This document shows, piece by piece, positions 25,028 to 33,378 of a stretch of DNA of 41,500 bases. The notes below the pieces were generated by a model that did not search any database, was not told where the DNA came from, and was given only the letters and a program-made list of their open reading frames with translations. How positions within the stretch are numbered: position 1 is the stretch's first letter; each line of letters starts with the position of its first letter. This stretch comes from Alphaproteobacteria bacterium UBA6324 (lineage in GTDB: Bacteria > Pseudomonadota > Alphaproteobacteria > CAAGCB01 > CAG-977), in the NCBI GenBank assembly GCA_002439085.1, contig DJSW01000026.1, positions 1 through 41,500 of the forward strand, given 5' to 3'. A program made the translations under genes and the position numbers.

Positions 25028-25624
25028 TCAGTAGTAATATTCCCAAGAAATCCAAAGGCTTGGAGCGCGGGTGCATTCTTCGATAACGTCGTCCAGTTGC
25101 GGCGGCAGACAATGGGAATACCCGTTTGCGCCACAATCTGACATATCTTTTTTCCAATAAAACGCCTTGAAATTCGGACTGTTGGGGGCGGCGTAAATCG
25201 TCCGCAAACCGCTAGATGGGTCGTTGCCCCAATCGGACATGATCAGATCCTCGCACACGTTTGACGGAATGGCGTTGTAATTAAGGCGGAAAACGGGATA
25301 TCCGTCGGAAACGGTGTTTTCGATGCTCATAGATGTTCCGAAAACGTTGACCGCTCCGTCGTCGCCAACGTCGCCGCTGTCGTAAATGCCGGCTTTTTCC
25401 AGATTTGCCGCCGTCATTTGGGCGTCGGCCAGATGGAAAGACGAGAATTGCGTGCGCATTCGTTTGACGATGCGGGTGACTTGTTCGTGCGCCTGCGTGA
25501 TTTTGATTTGTTTTTGCACGCGCGCGATGCCGGCGAACAATCCCACTGCGATCGCGCCCAAAACGGCCATGACGCCCAACACTTCAATCAGGGTCGCCCC
25601 TTTTTCGTTCGATTCCAAAGTCAT
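25028..25624 (-). CDS. Type IV prepilin-like protein
   Basis: A 198-residue protein with a short charged leader ending in EKG followed by ATLIEVLGVMAVLGAIAVGLFAGI (in two halves: ATLIEVLGVMAV and LGAIAVGLFAGI). This is a class III signal: cleavage after Gly9, Glu at position +5 of the mature protein, then a hydrophobic helix. Position +1 is Ala instead of Phe or Met. The globular part has four Cys (in SNVCED, SDCGAN, SHCLPP and EECTR), which may form two disulfides, and ends in EYYY. No pilus or type II secretion gene is near, so it relies on machinery encoded elsewhere or serves as an orphan (pseudo)pilin. Confidence 0.75.
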   Translation of the reverse strand: MTLESNEKGATLIEVLGVMAVLGAIAVGLFAGIARVQKQIKITQAHEQVTRIVKRMRTQFSSFHLADAQMTAANLEKAGIYDSGDVGDDGAVNVFGTSMSIENTVSDGYPVFRLNYNAIPSNVCEDLIMSDWGNDPSSGLRTIYAAPNSPNFKAFYWKKDMSDCGANGYSHCLPPQLDDVIEECTRAPSLWISWEYYY

Positions 25625-25638
25625 GGCGCGTTCCCCCT

Positions 25639-25884
25639 TTAAACGACGATGTTGACGTATGTGCCGCGCGGCGCGTTCAAAAAATACCGTTTGCCATCGA
25701 CATCGACAAAACCGGCGTTGTCGGGCATCGGGATTTCGCGCCGGAACGCCGACGCCTGTTGCGCCGGTTCGCGGTTGTTTTCCGTTGTCGCGGCCGGCCG
25801 GTCGGCGCGCCGTTGTTTCGACGCGGCGGCGATCCTGTCCGTGTTCAGTTCCAATCCCGATGAAAAAGAGGTGACCGGTTTCAT
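25639..25884 (-). CDS. Small hypothetical protein
   Basis: An 81-residue protein when read from the ATG at 25884, which has GGAG upstream; a longer version from 25947 is possible. It has no signal peptide or membrane segment. The middle is rich in Arg, Ala and Gln and probably disordered. The C-terminal third (PDNAGFVDVDGKRYFLNAP, then RGTYVNIVV) looks like a short beta hairpin. It lies 14 bases upstream of the prepilin-like gene on the same strand, so they are likely cotranscribed. I do not recognise a family. Confidence 0.5.
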   Translation of the reverse strand: MKPVTSFSSGLELNTDRIAAASKQRRADRPAATTENNREPAQQASAFRREIPMPDNAGFVDVDGKRYFLNAPRGTYVNIVV

Positions 25885-25946
25885 TTCAAAAAACGCTCCG
25901 TCGCGATGGTAAAGATTGTTTAACCTAATCAGTATATAAGAAAACA

Positions 25947-25988
25947 ACGGACAAGTCGATACCGATCAAGGCGAAAACGCTTGTCCGT
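25947..25988. promoter_or_regulatory. Inverted repeat upstream of chpT
   Basis: ACGGACAAG (25947-25955) and CTTGTCCGT (25980-25988) are perfect 9-base inverted repeats separated by 24 bases, ending 27 bases before the chpT GTG. A TATAAG at 25935-25940 just before could be a -10. The arms could be an operator or a leader hairpin close to the ribosome binding site. Confidence 0.4.
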
Positions 25989-26015
25989 CCGGATTTTTAC
26001 GAAAGGTTTTGCGCC

Positions 26016-26612
26016 GTGTCGAACAAAGATGTCGCTTTTTTCAAATCCGCCCTGACGCGTTTCAGCCATGATCTGGCCGGCGTCATCGGTGCCGTTTCCA
26101 GCAGTTTGGAGCTGTTGTCCGAATTGGGCGGCGCGGACGCGGAAACGTTGGAACTGGCGCGTGACAACGCCGTCACGCTGATGGGGCGGCTGCGTTTTTT
26201 CCGCGCGGCGTTCGGCAACGAAGGGCCTTTGTCGGACATGGCGTCAACGCGCGGGGTGTTCGAGGAATACCTGAAAACGGTTGAAAACAAAGCGGTGCGC
26301 TTTTCCTGCGAATGGCGGGCGGATGACGAAGTCCCGCTGTTTTATTTCCGTTTGCTGCTGCTGGCCGGACAGGTCGCGGCCGAAAGCCTGACACGCGGCG
26401 GAAAAATCACGTTCACGGCGCGCGCTGGGGATCGGAAAATCACCGTCGCGGCGTCGGGCGCGGTCGTCGCGGATATTCCCGCTACGGACGAATCGGCGCC
26501 AAAAGCCGTGCCGTTTATGTTTTTGCGCGAATGTCTGGCGGAACGGAATTGGGGATTGGACGCGGCGCGGGATGAAAACGGTTTGATTTTGACAATGGCG
26601 GAACGGCGTTAA
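26016..26612 (+). CDS. chpT: ChpT-type histidine phosphotransferase
   Basis: A 198-residue protein with the ChpT layout: an N-terminal helical hairpin holding the phosphorylatable His18 in LTRFSHDLAGVIGAVSSSLELL, then MGRLRFFRAAFG, and a degenerate Bergerat-like C-terminal domain. In Caulobacter ChpT forms dimers and passes phosphate from the hybrid kinase CckA to the response regulators CtrA and CpdR. It starts at GTG with GAAAGG upstream. The next gene, a CheA-like protein, starts 11 bases after its stop, so the two are very likely one operon and may act in one phosphorelay. The conserved catalytic His and the RLRFFRxAFG stretch make the family call firm; the partner proteins here are unknown. 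Confidence 0.85.
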   Translation: MSNKDVAFFKSALTRFSHDLAGVIGAVSSSLELLSELGGADAETLELARDNAVTLMGRLRFFRAAFGNEGPLSDMASTRGVFEEYLKTVENKAVRFSCEWRADDEVPLFYFRLLLLAGQVAAESLTRGGKITFTARAGDRKITVAASGAVVADIPATDESAPKAVPFMFLRECLAERNWGLDAARDENGLILTMAERR

Positions 26613-26623
26613 AGGGACGTTTG

Positions 26624-29224
26624 ATGACGGATTTGGTCGATGATTTTTTAAATCAGGCGCAGGAAAAGCTTTCCGATGTGGAAAAGCTGTTCCCCGCTTT
26701 GGAAAAAAATCCGGCCGATGAAAACGTTTGGAACGGGCTGGACGACTTTTTCGATTATGTGCGCGCGGTCGCGCCGTTCGCCGGATTCGTGCGCGCCTAC
26801 CGTCTGTCCGACGCCGCTTTGACCGCCGTGCGCGGGTACTTGGATCAAAAAAGCGGGCTGACCGCCTTGCCCGACATTTTGATGAAATTCCAGCGCGTGA
26901 AAAAGATTTTATCGGCGGCCGGACGGTTGAAACGCGAACCGCGCGAATCGGACGCCGACCTGTTGCCGGCTGTCGAACCGCCGCCGCAAATCGCCATATC
27001 CGCCGCGTCCGCCGTTTCCGCCGTCGCGCCCGATCTGACGGCGCAAGAGGCCGCTTTGGACGAACGCGAGGAACAGCTTGTCGTGTGGGCGCAGGCGCTC
27101 AGCGAACAGGACGCGGCGTTGAAACAAAAGGAAAACGTCCTGTTCGAAGAGGAACGCCGTCAGTCCGAGGCGCAGGAAAAAATCGCGGCCGTCATGAACC
27201 GGTTGGGCGAACAGGAAAAGCTGCAGGCCGATTTGGAGGATCATCTGGCCGAAACGCGGGTGGCGTTGCAGGGGTGTCAGGAAAAGCTGGCCGATCAGGA
27301 ACGGCAGCAAAAACAGGCGTTGGATCTGTTGGAAACAAAAAACGAAGCGTTGAGCGAAATGGGGCGCAAAATCCAAGAGCTGAACGCTTTGCTTGGGGAA
27401 AAGGAAAATCTGAGCGAACAGCGCGAAGCCCAGCTGTATCAGGAATTGCAGCAAAACCGCGCCCGTGCCGAGGAATTGAAAATCCACCTGAAAACGCTGG
27501 AGGATTTCCGCGATGAAATCAGCACGGACAAACAACGGATGTCATCGCAGTATGAAAAGTTGGAACGGGAATATCAGGACGCGTTGACCCGATTGAACGT
27601 CGAAAAGGAAAATACCGAGGTCATGCTGGGCGAAAAGCGCGATTTGGAACGCCAGCACATCGAATTCAACACGCGTTTTGTCGCTTTGCAGGAATCCTTG
27701 AACGCCGAACGGGAAAACGTGAAGCGCGCGCAAAAGGCTTTGGAACAGCAGAAAAAACGCGGCGATTTCCTGTGCGCGGAGCTGAAAGCCGCCGCTTGGC
27801 CGTACAACGCCGAAAAAATCCAAAAGGATTTGGCCGCTTTGGCGTTGGCGGGGGCGATGTCGAAACCCGCCCGCGCCGGTTTGGCGGCGTTGCGGGAATT
27901 GGCCGGAAACATCCGGATGCGGCCGTTCGTCCGCATCCCGTTGTTTTTACAAAAAATCGTGCAAAAGGCTGAAAAAAAGTACCGGCGGCAATGCCGTTTG
28001 CAAATCGACGCGGCGGTTGACGCCAATCTGGACAAGGACGCTTTGACCGTTTTGGAAAAAACGCTGGAGGCGTTGACCGACAATGCGTTCCGGTTCGCCC
28101 GCCCCGACGGGGACGAGGTGCTGACCCTGACTTTTACGGCGGCGCAAGAGGGCGCGTTCATGCATTTTTCATTCGCCGACAACGGGCGTGTTTTCGATTT
28201 CGACCGGCTGCGCGACGCGGTGACGGCGGCGGGGATCGCCGATCCGTCCGCGCCCGTTTTGCCGGACAGGATGCCGCTTTGTCTGTTTCACAATGCCGTT
28301 TGCTTTTCCGGTCAGGACGGCGAACGCGGGTTGGCCGTCGTCGCGCGGATGTTGGAAAAGGCCGGCGGGCGGATTGACGCCGTGTTTGATGGCGGGCTGA
28401 ACGTCCGGTTTTCCGTTCCGAAAAAATACCTGTTCGACCGCGTGTTGGTTTTCGGGCTGGACGGTCGGCGGTTTGCCTTGCCGCTGAACGCCGTGTCGGA
28501 AACGGTGTTTTTGCGGGAAAGCGAATTTTCCATCAAACCGCAATCGGACGGCGAAGCGGCGTCGTTTTATTGGAAAGGCCTGACTTTGCCGGTTTTGAAT
28601 TTCAATCCGGCGGCGGCAAATTCGGCCGGATACGGGTTGGTCGTTCAATCCGGCGTGTTCGGCGCGTTGATTCCGGTGCAGCAGATTTTTGACACGGAAC
28701 AGCTGGTCGCTTTTTCGGACAAGGGATCGGAAAGCGGCGTGCCGTGGCTGGTGCCGTGCGTTTTATTGGAAAGCGGGGCGGAAGTCGAATGGATCGATTT
28801 GGCCGGATTGTGGGAACGGACGCGCCCGCCCGTGCCCAAACGCATCGTTTCGGTCAAGGACGCCGTTCCCGCGGATCGGGACGAAAAAACGCCCGTTTCC
28901 TATCTGGTGTTCCGGTCCGAACCCGCCGTGTTCGGCGCGGTGCGCGTTGACGATGTCCTGCGCGTCGAGGATTTTTCGTTCCCGCCCGCGTCGCTGGCGC
29001 ATAAAAAGTATTTTGAAACGCGGGGCGAACGCCTGCCGTTGAAGGATTCCTGCCCGCGCGACAGCTATCCCTACGCGCAGGCGGTGTTGATTTTCGATAC
29101 GTTCGCGCTGGCGATTTTGGACGTTGCGGACATTATCGACATTCCGCCGTCGGACGCCGCGGCGGATTGCATTGTTTACCGCGGCCGCAAAGTGCCGGTG
29201 TTCGATCCGGAAAATAAAGGTTAA
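26624..29224 (+). CDS. CheA-like protein with degenerate HPt, long coiled coil and CheW-like domains
   Basis: An 866-residue soluble protein. Residues 1-105 have the length and helical pattern of a CheA HPt domain, but the usual His-X-X-Lys-Gly site is replaced by FFDYVRAVAPFAG (42-54), so there is no phosphorylatable His. Residues about 140-385 form a Glu/Gln-rich coiled coil, absent from standard CheA. From about 430 a divergent CheA ATPase domain follows: MRPF, an N-box with ALTDNAFRFA near 483, a D-box FADNGRVFDF near 517, and ERGLAVVARMLEKAGGRI; the glycine-rich lid is reduced. CheW-like strands start near 605 (VLVFGLDGRRFALPLNAV) and again near 759 (SYLVFRSEPAVFG). It may be an inactive scaffold or a kinase acting in trans with ChpT. 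Start: ATG with AAAGGGA upstream. Confidence 0.75.
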   Translation: MTDLVDDFLNQAQEKLSDVEKLFPALEKNPADENVWNGLDDFFDYVRAVAPFAGFVRAYRLSDAALTAVRGYLDQKSGLTALPDILMKFQRVKKILSAAGRLKREPRESDADLLPAVEPPPQIAISAASAVSAVAPDLTAQEAALDEREEQLVVWAQALSEQDAALKQKENVLFEEERRQSEAQEKIAAVMNRLGEQEKLQADLEDHLAETRVALQGCQEKLADQERQQKQALDLLETKNEALSEMGRKIQELNALLGEKENLSEQREAQLYQELQQNRARAEELKIHLKTLEDFRDEISTDKQRMSSQYEKLEREYQDALTRLNVEKENTEVMLGEKRDLERQHIEFNTRFVALQESLNAERENVKRAQKALEQQKKRGDFLCAELKAAAWPYNAEKIQKDLAALALAGAMSKPARAGLAALRELAGNIRMRPFVRIPLFLQKIVQKAEKKYRRQCRLQIDAAVDANLDKDALTVLEKTLEALTDNAFRFARPDGDEVLTLTFTAAQEGAFMHFSFADNGRVFDFDRLRDAVTAAGIADPSAPVLPDRMPLCLFHNAVCFSGQDGERGLAVVARMLEKAGGRIDAVFDGGLNVRFSVPKKYLFDRVLVFGLDGRRFALPLNAVSETVFLRESEFSIKPQSDGEAASFYWKGLTLPVLNFNPAAANSAGYGLVVQSGVFGALIPVQQIFDTEQLVAFSDKGSESGVPWLVPCVLLESGAEVEWIDLAGLWERTRPPVPKRIVSVKDAVPADRDEKTPVSYLVFRSEPAVFGAVRVDDVLRVEDFSFPPASLAHKKYFETRGERLPLKDSCPRDSYPYAQAVLIFDTFALAILDVADIIDIPPSDAAADCIVYRGRKVPVFDPENKG

Positions 29225-31176
29225 AAATGATAGACCAATCCGGCGCGGGCTTCGTGTGAATCGGAATAGCGGCGGCTGTCTTCAAAAACGTATCCGGCTT
29301 CCAACCCCCAGCGCGCGGTCAGCGTGACGCCGGCGGCCGCCTGATAACGCCAGATATCCGCGTTGTCGTTCGTGTAAAAAATCCGCTCGACATCGCCGGT
29401 CAGGCGCAGGACGCCGAAATCGGCCGCAAACCCCGCCTGTGCGCCGACGCCGGCCATTGAATTGTGGGACAGGTATCCGCCCGCTTTGCCGTACAGGTTG
29501 GCCATGGCATATACGACCGCGCCGCCCGTCACCTGTTTCGTCAGCCCCGCGCCAGCACCCGCGGTGAAAACGTAGCCCTCTTTTTCCCTGTCGGGGGATT
29601 GGTAGCTTTCAAAGCCGAGGTTCAGTTTGAACGACACCGGCGCGAACAGTTTGTCGCGCGGCGCCAATGACGTGATGTCCACCAACGCGAATTTTTGCAA
29701 CCGCAAATCGTTTTCGTTTTCATACCACCGCAATGTTCCGGCCATGTACGATATTTCGCCGAACGGCAGGTATCCGGCTGTTTCATCCAGCAAAGTGTGA
29801 TAGGCCGGACGCACCAGCAAATCGGTAAACGTCCGCCCGTTTTTGCGCCCGCCGGACAATCCGGCCGTTCCGGACAAGTGGCCTTCGTCGGGGCGTTTTG
29901 CGGGACGGGGGACTTGTGTAATCGTCGATTTGTCGCGCAGCGCGCTCAGCGGCGTTAATATTCGGATCGAATCGCGGCGCATTTCATCTAACGGGATGTC
30001 GCCGGCGATGAACGCGTACTGGACGTATTCATAGGCGGTGACAAACACATTCGCCTTTTCCCCGTCCGTCAGGGCGGAGGCGGCGACTTCGTCAACGGCG
30101 CGCGGCGCTTTCAGCAGTTTGTGCAGCTGTTCCTTTTCCGCGCCGGACATGACGGCGTAGGCGTGTTTCAACCGGCTTTGGCGCGAGGGGCGATAGACGG
30201 CCTCTTTCAAAATGCCGTCCTGTTTCAGCACGGCGCGGATCGTGTCCACGGGAATGGTATAACTGGAAAACAGCGGATTGTAAAACGCGTCGGTCAGATC
30301 CCGATCGGGCAGGGCGGTGTTCAGCGTTTCCAGCAGCATATACGAACAGTTTTCGGAAAAAAAGAAATAGCGCGCGGAATTGTGTCCCAATTCCCAGATG
30401 TGCGCGACCAGCCGGTCAACCCGTTCTTGCGGCAGGTTCAGCCGGTATTCCCAAATGTCGCGGTTTTCCATGTTGTTGTACAGGTTGACCGTGTCATAAT
30501 AAGGATACACCGAAAAAATGCCGTTGTAACCGCCGAAAACGCCTTTGAAAATGAACGGCAGGCCGCCGTCCGATCCGGTGATCGCACCGTAATTCAACGC
30601 GTGGGACAACAGCGGCGTGTCGCCTTTGGAATCCAGACGCAACAGGGTGTGGCCGAAAAACGACGCCGGATTGCCCATATACGCGCTGGTGAAAATCAAT
30701 GCGACGCGTTCGGCCGCGACGGCGTTTTTAAACGCGTGGTAATCGGAACAATCAACAGGCTTTAACAGCGTTTTGTCAAAGGAAAGCCGTTCGTTCAACC
30801 ATTCGTAACGCGCCGGAAACAGGCATTGCGGATGATTGTAGCTCGCCGCTTTGCCGTCGATTTTCGCGACGTTTTCAACCGGCGTGAAAAACGCGCGCAG
30901 CGTCGCGTCCAATTCCGCCGCGGGGTCTGTTTTCCCGTTTTCCGCCATGAAAAACGCCGCGGAATCAATGGTGCTTTCCTTTGTGATCAGGCGGTCGTGA
31001 AAATGCAGCAACCGCCGCCATTGCGCCGCGTCGGCCAACCGTTCCCGCCGCGCCCGTTCCCGCAGGGCGGACAGGTAGTCCCGTTGTTTTTCGGGCAAAG
31101 AAAAAGGCTCCGCCGCAACGGACGCGCCGCAGCAGCAGAGCCATATCATCAACCCGACAGAGGCAATCCGCTTCAT
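29221..31176 (-). CDS. DUF4105 (Lnb N-terminal domain) protein with probable beta-barrel C-terminus
   Basis: A 651-residue exported protein with a signal peptide ending near AAEPF. The N-terminal half is the DUF4105/Lnb periplasmic domain, with His176 in FFGHTLLRLD and Cys277 in FSENCSYMLLE as the likely catalytic pair. The family is named after Lnb, a lipoprotein N-acyltransferase of some Gram-positive bacteria; the role in Gram-negative members is not settled. The C-terminal 230 residues are made of alternating strands with aromatic residues and end in VYHF, as in outer-membrane beta barrels. Its stop overlaps that of the convergent CheA-like gene in the shared TTAA. The DUF3015 gene lies 25 bases upstream, forming a two-gene operon. 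Confidence 0.82.
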   Translation of the reverse strand: MKRIASVGLMIWLCCCGASVAAEPFSLPEKQRDYLSALRERARRERLADAAQWRRLLHFHDRLITKESTIDSAAFFMAENGKTDPAAELDATLRAFFTPVENVAKIDGKAASYNHPQCLFPARYEWLNERLSFDKTLLKPVDCSDYHAFKNAVAAERVALIFTSAYMGNPASFFGHTLLRLDSKGDTPLLSHALNYGAITGSDGGLPFIFKGVFGGYNGIFSVYPYYDTVNLYNNMENRDIWEYRLNLPQERVDRLVAHIWELGHNSARYFFFSENCSYMLLETLNTALPDRDLTDAFYNPLFSSYTIPVDTIRAVLKQDGILKEAVYRPSRQSRLKHAYAVMSGAEKEQLHKLLKAPRAVDEVAASALTDGEKANVFVTAYEYVQYAFIAGDIPLDEMRRDSIRILTPLSALRDKSTITQVPRPAKRPDEGHLSGTAGLSGGRKNGRTFTDLLVRPAYHTLLDETAGYLPFGEISYMAGTLRWYENENDLRLQKFALVDITSLAPRDKLFAPVSFKLNLGFESYQSPDREKEGYVFTAGAGAGLTKQVTGGAVVYAMANLYGKAGGYLSHNSMAGVGAQAGFAADFGVLRLTGDVERIFYTNDNADIWRYQAAAGVTLTARWGLEAGYVFEDSRRYSDSHEARAGLVYHF

Positions 31177-31201
31177 AACCCGCTGTTGCCCCCGACGGTC
31201 G

Positions 31202-31648
31202 TTAAGCCAACAGTTCGGAAACTTTCAGCGTGACCGTGACGGCGGAAACGTCGTGGCTGTCGAAAATAAACGCGAAGTTTTCCTGAACGACTTCACTGAC
31301 CTGGTCGGCGGATTTGCCGGTCAAAGCGGCGATGGTTTCGATCGTTTCGCCCGAACCGCGCGCGGCGTCAACGGCAAACTGTTCCAGATTGTTTTCCAAA
31401 AAAGCGAAAAGCCGCCCCGTACCGCCGGAAATACGGCCGTTCTGGTCGCAACCGGACGTGCCGGTCGAAATGCCGAACGTCTGCGTGCCGAACGTGCCGT
31501 TCGTCGTTACCGCCAAAATCTGCGGTCCCAGACCGGACTGACCTCTCCACAGTATGGAACCCAAACCGCAACCCGTGCTGTCGATCGCAAAAGCCTGAGA
31601 AGCGGAAAAAGCTGCGACAAAAGCAGCGGAAGCCAAAAACTTTTTCAT
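31202..31648 (-). CDS. DUF3015 family periplasmic protein
   Basis: A 148-residue protein with a clear signal peptide (MKKFLASAAFVAAFSASQAFA). The mature part carries the family pattern GCGLGSILWRGQSG, ILAVTTNGTFGTQTFGIS TGTSGC in two pieces, and a helical C-terminal half. The two Cys probably form a disulfide. Function of the family is unknown. AAGGGG precedes the chosen ATG at 31648. It is encoded directly upstream of the DUF4105 gene; from memory this pairing recurs in other proteobacteria, which suggests a joint envelope role. A TATATT at 31688-31693 on the minus strand may be its -10 box. Confidence 0.85.
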   Translation of the reverse strand: MKKFLASAAFVAAFSASQAFAIDSTGCGLGSILWRGQSGLGPQILAVTTNGTFGTQTFGISTGTSGCDQNGRISGGTGRLFAFLENNLEQFAVDAARGSGETIETIAALTGKSADQVSEVVQENFAFIFDSHDVSAVTVTLKVSELLA

Positions 31649-31743
31649 AGGCAAACCCCTTTAAAAGAATACGAAACAATTCGTGACAATATAGGAAAAG
31701 TCCCGTAAAATCAACACAGAACTGACTGAAAAGGGGCTGTTTT

Positions 31744-32844
31744 ATGTTTTCTGTCGTGCGCAAAACGCAAAAATGGGTGGAAAACGGGCTGATCACAGAC
31801 GAACAGGCGCGGCGGATCGCCGTGTTTGAACAAAGCCGCAAATCCGTTCTTTCCCTGTTTTCCATCGTTATGTTTCTGGGATTTTTTTCAATCGCGCTGG
31901 GCGTCGCCGCGATCGTCGCGTCGAACTGGGCGGACATTCCGGATGCGGTGAAGCTGGTTTCGATGTTCGTTTTGCTGGCGGCGTGCGCCGCCGGATCGGC
32001 GCGCGTGCGGCGGTCGCATCCGACCGCGTTCACGGGCGGGATGTTGTTTTACGCGGTGTTGCTGTTCGCGGCGATCGGACTGGTCGGGCAGATTTACCAT
32101 ATCAAAAGCGACACTTACGCCGCTTTCCTGTTCTGGTCGGCGCTGGCGTTCCCGCCGGTGTTGCTGATGAACAAAGGGTTCGCGGGGTATGTGTGGGATT
32201 TCGTTTTCGTCCTGTCGCTGTCCGGTTCCCCGTGGGGCGTGACGTTTTGGCGGCGGGTGGCGGAATGGTTTGAAACGCCGTTGCAGGGATCGTTCCTGTT
32301 TTTCGCGCTGTTTTTCGCACTGCTGAAAATCAAAGGGGCACGCGTGTTCGTCGCCCCGTTGCGCGCGGGGGCTTTCGCAATTTGCGCGGGATGTTTGATG
32401 TGGGACGGTTTGAACGGGGACGCGGGATTCCCCTATGTGCCGCTGGCCGTCGCCGCGGTGTTCGCTTTGTTCGTCGCGTCGGATGAAAAAAATCCAGCCG
32501 CCCGCCGTTTGTTGTGGGGCGGAACGGGGCTGTACGCGGTTTCGTTCCTGCTGCCCGTTTGCGCGTGGACGGCGTATCTGTCCCAGCTGGCGGTTTTGTT
32601 GTATTTCATTTTTGCCGCATATCGTTTCGGCGCGGAAAAAATCGCGCGGCTGCTGGGCGTTTTGACGGCGGGGCGCATTCTGACCGTTTGGCTGTCGCTG
32701 TTCGGGTCTTTGCTGCATACGGGCGCGGGACTGATCGTTTCGGGAATGGTCATTCTGGCGATCGCCTGCGGATGTTACAAAGGCGACAAGCGGTTGAAAA
32801 AAATGTTCGCCAAGGAGGGCGCCCATGCGGAAATTTTGGAATAA
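31744..32844 (+). CDS. DUF2157 family multi-pass membrane protein
   Basis: A 366-residue inner-membrane protein. The short cytoplasmic N-terminus (QKWVENGLITDEQARRI) is the typical DUF2157 start, followed by about ten hydrophobic segments, among them GFFSIALGVAAIVASNW and GMLFYAVLLFAAIGLVGQIYHI. The function is not known. The gene overlaps the next one, a GDYXXLXY protein, by 20 bases; this pairing is common for the two families and implies a complex. It diverges from the DUF3015 gene across a 95-base promoter region. Confidence 0.85.
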   Translation: MFSVVRKTQKWVENGLITDEQARRIAVFEQSRKSVLSLFSIVMFLGFFSIALGVAAIVASNWADIPDAVKLVSMFVLLAACAAGSARVRRSHPTAFTGGMLFYAVLLFAAIGLVGQIYHIKSDTYAAFLFWSALAFPPVLLMNKGFAGYVWDFVFVLSLSGSPWGVTFWRRVAEWFETPLQGSFLFFALFFALLKIKGARVFVAPLRAGAFAICAGCLMWDGLNGDAGFPYVPLAVAAVFALFVASDEKNPAARRLLWGGTGLYAVSFLLPVCAWTAYLSQLAVLLYFIFAAYRFGAEKIARLLGVLTAGRILTVWLSLFGSLLHTGAGLIVSGMVILAIACGCYKGDKRLKKMFAKEGAHAEILE

Positions 32845-33346
32845 AACGAACTTTTTGCTGTTCCTGCCGGTTGTCGTTTGGACGGCGTGGGCGGCGGCCG
32901 CGCATCTGTCCGTCGCGAACGGGGCGAAAACCGTCTTGCCGATTCAAGGATTCGATCCGCGCGATATTCTGGCGGGGCGTTATCTGGCGATACGGGCGGA
33001 TTACGACGCTTTCCCGTCCGAATGCGGCCGTTTGACGGACAAGAATCCGACAAACGCGTTTTTCTGCATTGGCGATGACAGGGTCGTTTTGGACAAATCC
33101 CGCTGTTCCGGCCGGTTCATCACGGGGTATTGCGAACGGCGCAAACATTTCCGCGATACCAGCGTCAACCGGTTCTACGTTTCCGAAAAATCGGCGCAGT
33201 TGTTGGAAAACGCCGTGAACGGCCGCGTGAAAGATCCGCGGGTGGTCGTATCCGTTGATAAAAGCGGCCGCGCCTATCCCGTTGATTTGATACTGGACGG
33301 TCTGCCGTACAAGGAATGGCTGAAGACGGTAGAAAATGAAAAATAA
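32825..33346 (+). CDS. GDYXXLXY family protein
   Basis: A 173-residue protein with one N-terminal membrane anchor (FLLFLPVVVWTAWAAAAHL) and a periplasmic domain. The family signature lies in GFDPRDILAGRYLAIRADYD, where GRYLAIRADY stands for GDYxxLxY with Arg in place of Asp. Four further Cys (in SECGR, FFCIG, SRCSG and GYCER) could form two disulfides. YVSEKSAQLLENAV is also typical. No function is established. Its start lies inside the end of the DUF2157 gene, so translation is coupled. A terminator begins at its stop codon. Confidence 0.85.
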   Translation: MRKFWNKTNFLLFLPVVVWTAWAAAAHLSVANGAKTVLPIQGFDPRDILAGRYLAIRADYDAFPSECGRLTDKNPTNAFFCIGDDRVVLDKSRCSGRFITGYCERRKHFRDTSVNRFYVSEKSAQLLENAVNGRVKDPRVVVSVDKSGRAYPVDLILDGLPYKEWLKTVENEK

Positions 33347-33371
33347 AAAAGCCTCCGGTCGGAGGCTTTTT
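33346..33371. terminator. Bidirectional terminator
   Basis: AAAAAGCCTCC and GGAGGCTTTTT pair around a GGTC loop. Runs of T on both strands fit shared use by the GDYXXLXY gene (plus) and the operon ending at 33379 (minus). Confidence 0.88.
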
Positions 33372-33378
33372 CATATCC

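Noticed and set aside
25919..25932. CtrA binding site before chpT
   Set aside because: Only a TTAACC half site is present; the second TTAA at seven-base spacing is missing, so it is no better than chance.
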